Source: Tardiphaga robiniae (GTDB lineage: Bacteria; Pseudomonadota; Alphaproteobacteria; Rhizobiales; Xanthobacteraceae). Taken from it: a stretch of 64,000 bases of DNA. Location: NCBI RefSeq assembly GCF_001618955.1, contig NZ_LVYV01000011.1, positions 1 to 64,000 on the forward strand. The letters are read 5' to 3'. This document shows, piece after piece, positions 59,577 to 64,000 of the stretch (positions are counted from its first letter, which is position 1; every line of letters begins with the position of its first letter). The position numbers and the translations under genes were made by a program. Below the pieces are notes generated by a model. That model had not been told where the DNA came from. It did no database searches and saw only the letters and a program-made list of their open reading frames with translations.

Positions 59577-60830
59577 ATGGCCGACGCCTATATTATCGAC
59601 GCAGTCCGCACGCCCCGTGGCATCGGCAAAGTGGGCAAGGGCAAGCTCGCCGAACAGCACCCTCAGCATCTGGCAGCGACCGTGCTCAAGGCGATTGCCG
59701 AGCGCAACAAGCTCAACACCGCCGATGTCGACGACGTGATCTGGTCGACCTCGACCCAGCGCGGCAAGCAGGGCGGCGATCTCGGCCGCATGGCCGCGCT
59801 CGATGCCGGCTATGACATCAAGGCGTCCGGCACCACGCTGGATCGTTTCTGCGGCGGTGGCATCACTGCGGTGAACTTCGCGGCGGCCCAGATCATGTCG
59901 GGCATGGAAGACGTCGTCATCGCCGGCGGCACCGAGATGATGTCGCTGACCGGTGCGATGGCTGCCGAAGATATGGCCGCCGGCAAGCCGCCGCTCGGCA
60001 TGGGCTCGGGCAACAAGCGCCTCGCCAAGGTGCATCCGCAGTCGCATCAGGGCATCTGCGGCGACGCGATTGCCTCGATGGAGGGCATCAGCCGCGAGGC
60101 GCTCGATGCGCTCGGCCTGGAAAGCCAGCGCCGCGCAGCCATCGCGATCAAGGAAGGCCGTTTCGACAAGAGCATCGTCCCGGTGAAGGATGACGAGGGC
60201 AATATCGTGCTCGCCAAGGACGAATATCCACGTCCGGAAACCACTGCCGAAGGTCTCGCCGGTCTGAAGCCTGCTTTCGCTGCGATGGCCGATCATCCGC
60301 TGGATGAAAGCGGCATGACCTTCCGCAAGCAGATCAACCAGAAATATCCGGATCTCAAGATCGAGCATTTCCACCACGCCGGCAATTCATCGGGCGTGGT
60401 CGATGGTGCCGCAGCCTTGCTGCTGACCTCGAAGTCCTATGCGGACAAGCATGGCCTCAAGCTGCGCGCGCGTATCGTGGCCATGGCCAATATCGGTGAC
60501 GATCCGACCCTGATGCTGAATGCGCCGGTGCCGGCTGCGAAGAAGGTGCTGGCAAAGGCCGGTCTCAAGAAGGAAGACATCGATCTGTGGGAGATCAATG
60601 AAGCCTTCGCCGTGGTCGCCGAGAAGTTCATCCGCGATCTCGATCTCGATCGCAGCAAGGTCAACGTCAATGGCGGCTCGATCGCGCTCGGTCATCCGAT
60701 CGGCGCCACCGGCGCGATCCTGATCGGCACGGTTCTCGACGAACTCGAGCGCCGCAACCTGAAGCGCGGCCTGGTCACCATGTGCGCCGCCGGCGGCATG
60801 GCACCGGCGATCATCATCGAGCGCGTGTAA
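59577..60830 (+). CDS. Acetyl-CoA C-acyltransferase (second thiolase)
   Basis: A 417-residue thiolase, about 50 kb from and clearly distinct from the FadA-type copy at 6844-8052. Motifs are Cys92 in LDRFCGGGITAVNF, NEAFAVVAEKF, the His in GGSIALGHPIGATGA and the Cys in TMCAAGGMAPAI. The start has GGGAG upstream. It stands alone with no reductase or polyhydroxyalkanoate gene beside it, so it may serve beta-oxidation of specific substrates or a ketothiolase role; sequence does not decide. Confidence 0.93.
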   Translation: MADAYIIDAVRTPRGIGKVGKGKLAEQHPQHLAATVLKAIAERNKLNTADVDDVIWSTSTQRGKQGGDLGRMAALDAGYDIKASGTTLDRFCGGGITAVNFAAAQIMSGMEDVVIAGGTEMMSLTGAMAAEDMAAGKPPLGMGSGNKRLAKVHPQSHQGICGDAIASMEGISREALDALGLESQRRAAIAIKEGRFDKSIVPVKDDEGNIVLAKDEYPRPETTAEGLAGLKPAFAAMADHPLDESGMTFRKQINQKYPDLKIEHFHHAGNSSGVVDGAAALLLTSKSYADKHGLKLRARIVAMANIGDDPTLMLNAPVPAAKKVLAKAGLKKEDIDLWEINEAFAVVAEKFIRDLDLDRSKVNVNGGSIALGHPIGATGAILIGTVLDELERRNLKRGLVTMCAAGGMAPAIIIERV

Positions 60831-60843
60831 GCGCGCTTACTAA

Positions 60844-61023
60844 CCTCTCCCCGCCATTAGCGGGGAGAGGTCGGCGCGCAGCGCCGGGTGAGGGGCTATC
60901 ACTGCAGACACATCAGACGCGGACTCACGGGTCGGAAATTTCTCGACCCGTGAGTCCGCGTCTGTTGAAGCGTCAAACCCCGCCCCTCACCCTAACCCTC
61001 TCCCCGCAAATGCGGGGCGAGGG
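60844..61023. repeat. Composite palindromic repeat with a 21-bp-arm hairpin (CCTCTCCCC family, copy 3)
   Basis: Hairpin units CCTCTCCCCG...CGGGGAGAGG (60844-60870) and CCCTCTCCCCGC...GCGGGGCGAGGG (60996-61023) flank a long stem-loop at 60914-60964 with perfect 21-bp arms (CAGACGCGG... and ...CCGCGTCTG) and a 9-base loop. GGTGAGGGG (60887-60895) and CCCCTCACC (60983-60991) pair around it, so the whole element is a nested inverted structure between the convergent thiolase and amidohydrolase genes. Confidence 0.85.
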
Positions 61024-61059
61024 AACGTGCCGGCGTCTGGAGCGAAGCCTGCGACGGCC

Positions 61060-62508
61060 TTACTCGTTCGACGGCCACGCCATCGGGAACGACAGCGGCG
61101 AGATTTCCGTCAGCTTGCGGCCGGCCCAGTCGAGACTGGGTGTGCGCTCCTCGGCGCGGATCTGCGCCTCATGCACACGCAGCGCCGCGGCTGGATAGTC
61201 GAACGTCTGCACCACGCCGTCCTTCACAACCTGCCGGCCATCGACATAGACATGACGCACCGCGCGTTCCGCTGCCGCATAGATCATGCTGCGGATCGGA
61301 TCGCGATGCGGCTGCATCATCGGATGGGTGACGTCGACCATCACGAGATCGGCCTTGCAGCCAGCTTCGAGCCTGCCGATGTCGTTGCGGCCGAGCGCCT
61401 TGGCGCCGACGGTGGTGGCAGCCTCGAACAGCATGGTCGAGTTCAGGCCGCGCGGATGCCCGGCCATCAGCCGCGAGGTCATCGTCACGTTCCGCATCTC
61501 CTCGATCATGTTGTGCGGATAGGTGTCGGTGCCGATCGCCACCGAAATGCCGGCCGCGCGATAGCGGCCGACATCACGCAGCGCGATGCCGCGCCGCATG
61601 AACACCGTCGGGCAATGCGCCACCGTGGTGCCGGTCTCGGCCAGCAGTGCGAGGTCGCGCTTGGTGTGCCACGGCGTCAGCGGATGGTCGTCAACGAAGA
61701 TCGCATGGCCGACCAGCGAGGTCGGCCCGAGCACGCCGAGTTCGCCGAGCCACTGGATCGGCGTCACGCCATGCCGGCGGACCATCTCGTGGAATTCCGA
61801 CACCGATTGCGCGGCATGGGTCTGCCACGGAATGCCGCGGCGCGTGGCTTCGGCATAGCTGTCGCGCATGAGTTGTGGCGTACACGTGTCGATCTGCGCC
61901 GGGCACATCATGCCCGACAGCCGGCCGGACGGATGCGCTTCGGCAGCGTCGATAATCGCGAATGCGTGCAGCATGGCATCCTCGCCGGCTTTCTCGTTCC
62001 ATTCATAGTCCACCAGCGTGCCGTTCGGCGTGAACCAGCGCGCCGACCGAAACATCGGCGCCAGGCAGACGCGCAGCCCGCTCTCGGCGGCGAGGTCGAG
62101 CCATTGCGGATGGGCAATCGAGAGATCGGCGACTGTGGTCACGCCGGACAGCAGCAATTCCGAATAGGCGACGCGCACGCAGTCCGGCACGCCTTCCGGA
62201 TCGGAACGCAGGATCGGCATGTACTCGTAGAGTGACGAATTATACAGGCCGGGCGAGCCGATCTCGTCGAGAAAGCCCTTGTTGAGCGGTTCGCTGGATG
62301 GATGCGAGTGGATATCGACGAGGCCCGGCATCACCATGAAGCCGCGGCCGTCGATGGTCTCGACCGCTTCGCCCTGATAGTCGCGGCCGGCAAACACGAT
62401 CTGTCCGCCGTCGAAAGCGACATCGCCGCCGGTGACATAGGTGTGGCTGCTCTTTGTGGCGTCCCAGGCGACGACATAGTCCGCGTTGCGGATGACGGTG
62501 ATGGCCAA
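61060..62508 (-). CDS. Amidohydrolase family protein
   Basis: A 482-residue metal-dependent hydrolase with the (beta-alpha)8 amidohydrolase barrel. Metal ligands are His67 and His69 in GLVDIHSHPSSE, the His in PWQTHAAQSVSE, HAIFVDDHPLTPW, and the catalytic Asp in VAIGTDTYPHNM. Subgroup features suggest a deaminase/chlorohydrolase-type enzyme (TRZ/ATZ-like) acting on a C-N bond. The start is TTG 62508 with AGAGGA 6 bases upstream; an in-frame extension to 63885 would be antisense to the neighbouring ggt and is rejected. It is divergent from ggt. Confidence 0.9.
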   Translation of the reverse strand: MAITVIRNADYVVAWDATKSSHTYVTGGDVAFDGGQIVFAGRDYQGEAVETIDGRGFMVMPGLVDIHSHPSSEPLNKGFLDEIGSPGLYNSSLYEYMPILRSDPEGVPDCVRVAYSELLLSGVTTVADLSIAHPQWLDLAAESGLRVCLAPMFRSARWFTPNGTLVDYEWNEKAGEDAMLHAFAIIDAAEAHPSGRLSGMMCPAQIDTCTPQLMRDSYAEATRRGIPWQTHAAQSVSEFHEMVRRHGVTPIQWLGELGVLGPTSLVGHAIFVDDHPLTPWHTKRDLALLAETGTTVAHCPTVFMRRGIALRDVGRYRAAGISVAIGTDTYPHNMIEEMRNVTMTSRLMAGHPRGLNSTMLFEAATTVGAKALGRNDIGRLEAGCKADLVMVDVTHPMMQPHRDPIRSMIYAAAERAVRHVYVDGRQVVKDGVVQTFDYPAAALRVHEAQIRAEERTPSLDWAGRKLTEISPLSFPMAWPSNE

Positions 62509-62597
62509 TGCTGATCCTCTCGTGGTCGACGGAATGCGCGGAACCGTAAGCGCAAGCGACCTTGCGATGCAAGATCGAGAGGTGAGCAGACCCGCCT

Positions 62598-62637
62598 GTC
62601 TATTCGGCACGTGCACCCCGTCTATTCGGCTCGTGCA
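62598..62637. promoter_or_regulatory. Tandem 18-bp direct repeats between the amidohydrolase and ggt genes
   Basis: GTCTATTCGGCACGTGCA (62598-62615) and GTCTATTCGGCTCGTGCA (62620-62637) differ at one base and start 22 bp apart, about two helical turns. They lie in the gap between divergent start codons (62508 and 62692). Such phased repeats are typical binding sites for a dimeric or cooperatively binding regulator of both genes. Confidence 0.6.
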
Positions 62638-62691
62638 AATGTCGATAAGAAGACGCGTTGATCTGCAAAGTCCTGAAGAGAGCTTGAACTC

Positions 62692-64000
62692 ATGCAATAC
62701 AGACATGATGGCCTTTACGCCTCCCGCCGCTCGCCGGTCATGGCGCGCAATGTGGTGGCGGCGTCGCAGCCGCTGGCGACGCAAGCGGGCTTGCGCATGC
62801 TGGAGCGTGGCGGCAATGCGCTGGATGCAGCGCTGGCTGCGGCTATCACGCTGACCGTGGTCGAACCGACCGGCAACGGCATCGGTTCGGATGCCTATTG
62901 CATCCTGTGGGACGGCAAGGAGCTGCACGGCCTCAACGCCTCCGGCCGGTCGCCGGCGGGATGGACCCCCGAGCGATTTGCAAATCACAAGACATTCCCG
63001 CATCGCGGGTGGGAGAGCGTCACCGTGCCCGGCGCCGTTTCGGCCTGGGTCGATCTGTCCGAACGCTTCGGCAAGCTGCCATTCGCTGACTTGTTCGAGC
63101 CTGCGATCTCCTATGCGGAGAATGGCTTCCACGTCTCGCCTGTGATCGCCGAACTCTGGCGCCGCGGGGCGGAGGAGTTGAAGGTCCAGCCGGGTTTCGC
63201 CGAAGCCTTCATGCCCGGCGGGCGTGCGCCTGCGGCGGGCGAATTGTTTCGCGCGCCGGGCCACGCTTATTCGCTCAAGCTGATCGCATCGACCAAGGGC
63301 GAAGCCTTCTATCGCGGCGAGCTCGCGCAGCGTATCGCTGACTTTGCGCGCGAACATGGCGCTGTGCTCGACGAGGCCGACATGGCCACGCATCGTAATG
63401 ACTGGTGCGGCACCATCCATCAGGATTTCGGCGACGCATCGCTGCACGAAATCCCGCCGAACGGGCAGGGCATCGCGGCGCTGATGGCGCTGGGCATTAT
63501 GCGGGCCTATGGCACCGATGGTCTCGTGCTCGACAGCGGCGATGCCTTCCATCTGCAGATCGAAGCCACGAAACTCGCTTTCGCCGATGTCTATGCCTAT
63601 GCCGCCGATCTCGATTACATGCACGATGTCACCGTCGCGCATCTGCTCGATCCGGCCTATCTGGCCTCGCGCGCCAAGCTCATCGACATGAGTCGCGCTC
63701 AGGATTTCGGCGCGGGCGCGCCGAAGACCGGCGGCACGGTGTGTCTGTCCACCGGCGACGCCAGTGGCATGATGGTGTCCTATATCCAGTCGAACTATTC
63801 GGGCTTCGGCTCCGGTGTGGTCGTGCCCGGCACCGGCATCAGCCTGCAGAATCGCGGTTTCGGCTTCGTTCTGACCGATGGTCATCCCAATCAGGTCGGC
63901 CCGCGCAAGCGGCCGTTCCAGACCATCATTCCCGGCTTCGTCATGCAGGGCAAAGAGCCGCTGATGGCGTTCGGCCTGATGGGCGGCCCGATGCAGGCAC
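62692..64000 (+). CDS. ggt: Gamma-glutamyltransferase, 5' part (partial)
   Basis: An open frame from ATG 62692 reaches the window end, giving 436 codons of a gamma-glutamyltransferase-family protein. The large-subunit part has SQPLATQAGLRMLERGGNALDAA, VEPTGNGIGSDAYCIL, WESVTVPGAVSAW and EIPPNGQGIAALMAL; the expected processing Thr is Thr349 in PKTGGTVCLSTGD, followed by SYIQSNYSGFGSGVVVPGTG. It lacks a visible signal peptide at this start, unlike many periplasmic GGTs, so it may act on cytoplasmic gamma-glutamyl compounds. The C-terminus is outside the window. It is divergent from the amidohydrolase. Confidence 0.9.
   Translation, partial: MQYRHDGLYASRRSPVMARNVVAASQPLATQAGLRMLERGGNALDAALAAAITLTVVEPTGNGIGSDAYCILWDGKELHGLNASGRSPAGWTPERFANHKTFPHRGWESVTVPGAVSAWVDLSERFGKLPFADLFEPAISYAENGFHVSPVIAELWRRGAEELKVQPGFAEAFMPGGRAPAAGELFRAPGHAYSLKLIASTKGEAFYRGELAQRIADFAREHGAVLDEADMATHRNDWCGTIHQDFGDASLHEIPPNGQGIAALMALGIMRAYGTDGLVLDSGDAFHLQIEATKLAFADVYAYAADLDYMHDVTVAHLLDPAYLASRAKLIDMSRAQDFGAGAPKTGGTVCLSTGDASGMMVSYIQSNYSGFGSGVVVPGTGISLQNRGFGFVLTDGHPNQVGPRKRPFQTIIPGFVMQGKEPLMAFGLMGGPMQA

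Noticed and set aside
62509-63885. In-frame upstream extension of the amidohydrolase ORF (to 941 codons)
   Set aside because: It is antisense to the clearly recognisable gamma-glutamyltransferase and crosses the tandem repeat promoter; TTG 62508 has a good ribosome site and matches homologue starts.

Overview
The window is GC-rich alphaproteobacterial chromosome, most likely from the Nitrobacteraceae (Bradyrhizobium, Rhodopseudomonas, Afipia or Tardiphaga relatives). The evidence is the ctaC-ctaD-ctaB-small ORF-ctaG-ctaE-DUF983-SURF1-thrC-M16 gene order, an F-type ATPase Fo operon with both b and b' subunits, an ALAS-type (C4) hemA with an FNR/FixK-like box, a PodJL-like polarity protein, and the short palindromic repeats typical of this group. 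No rRNA, tRNA, CRISPR array or prophage was seen. The first 110 bases are the tail of an IS5-type transposase; otherwise the window is mostly core genome.

Layout. 0.1-3.5 kb: PodJL-like Sel1-repeat protein. 3.8-10.3 kb: a TetR regulator divergent from a fatty-acid oxidation cluster (NTF2-like, acyl-CoA dehydrogenase, thiolase, hydratase/dehydrogenase). 10.5-13.2 kb: GST and MarR sharing a palindrome-rich promoter, then glutamate-cysteine ligase. 13.3-15.1 kb: PAN-domain protein, DUF6152 and DUF6644 genes and an MmcQ/YjbR gene; the DUF6152 and MmcQ genes each carry a one-base frameshift. 15.1-17.3 kb: lepB-tldD. 17.7-21.1 kb: an accessory-looking redox cluster (PepSY, HxlR, DoxX, exported DsrE-like, Tat-type TlpA-like). 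21.2 kb: IalB-like protein. 22.2-32.3 kb: cytochrome aa3 oxidase structural and assembly genes, then thrC, an M16 peptidase and a GNAT. 33.2-35.9 kb: atpI-atpB-atpE-atpF2-atpF on the minus strand. 36-45 kb: DsbA-fold isomerase, small proteins, YjbQ, an MHS-type transporter, and a LuxR response regulator convergent with a large SSS-histidine kinase hybrid. 45-49 kb: DUF3147, hemA, an MBL hydrolase and bioB. 49-52 kb: chemoreceptor and outer-membrane barrel. 53-64 kb: IlvD/Edd dehydratase, GreA-like factor, PanE-like reductase, Bug-type binding protein, DEDDh exonuclease, second thiolase, amidohydrolase and a gamma-glutamyltransferase cut by the window end.

How the genes work together. The cox genes supply terminal oxidase subunits II, I and III, heme O synthesis, Cu delivery (CtaG) and heme a insertion (SURF1). 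The Fo operon builds the proton channel and stator that use the resulting gradient, and hemA starts the porphyrin supply. The fad cluster and the second thiolase feed acetyl-CoA. The best candidate for something not yet described is the 17.7-21.1 kb redox cluster, which lies between tldD and the ialB/cox block; its role here is inferred from domains and layout only. The clearest regulatory signals are several long perfect palindromes or tandem repeats between divergent genes, and paired hairpins in the first two cox intercistronic gaps.
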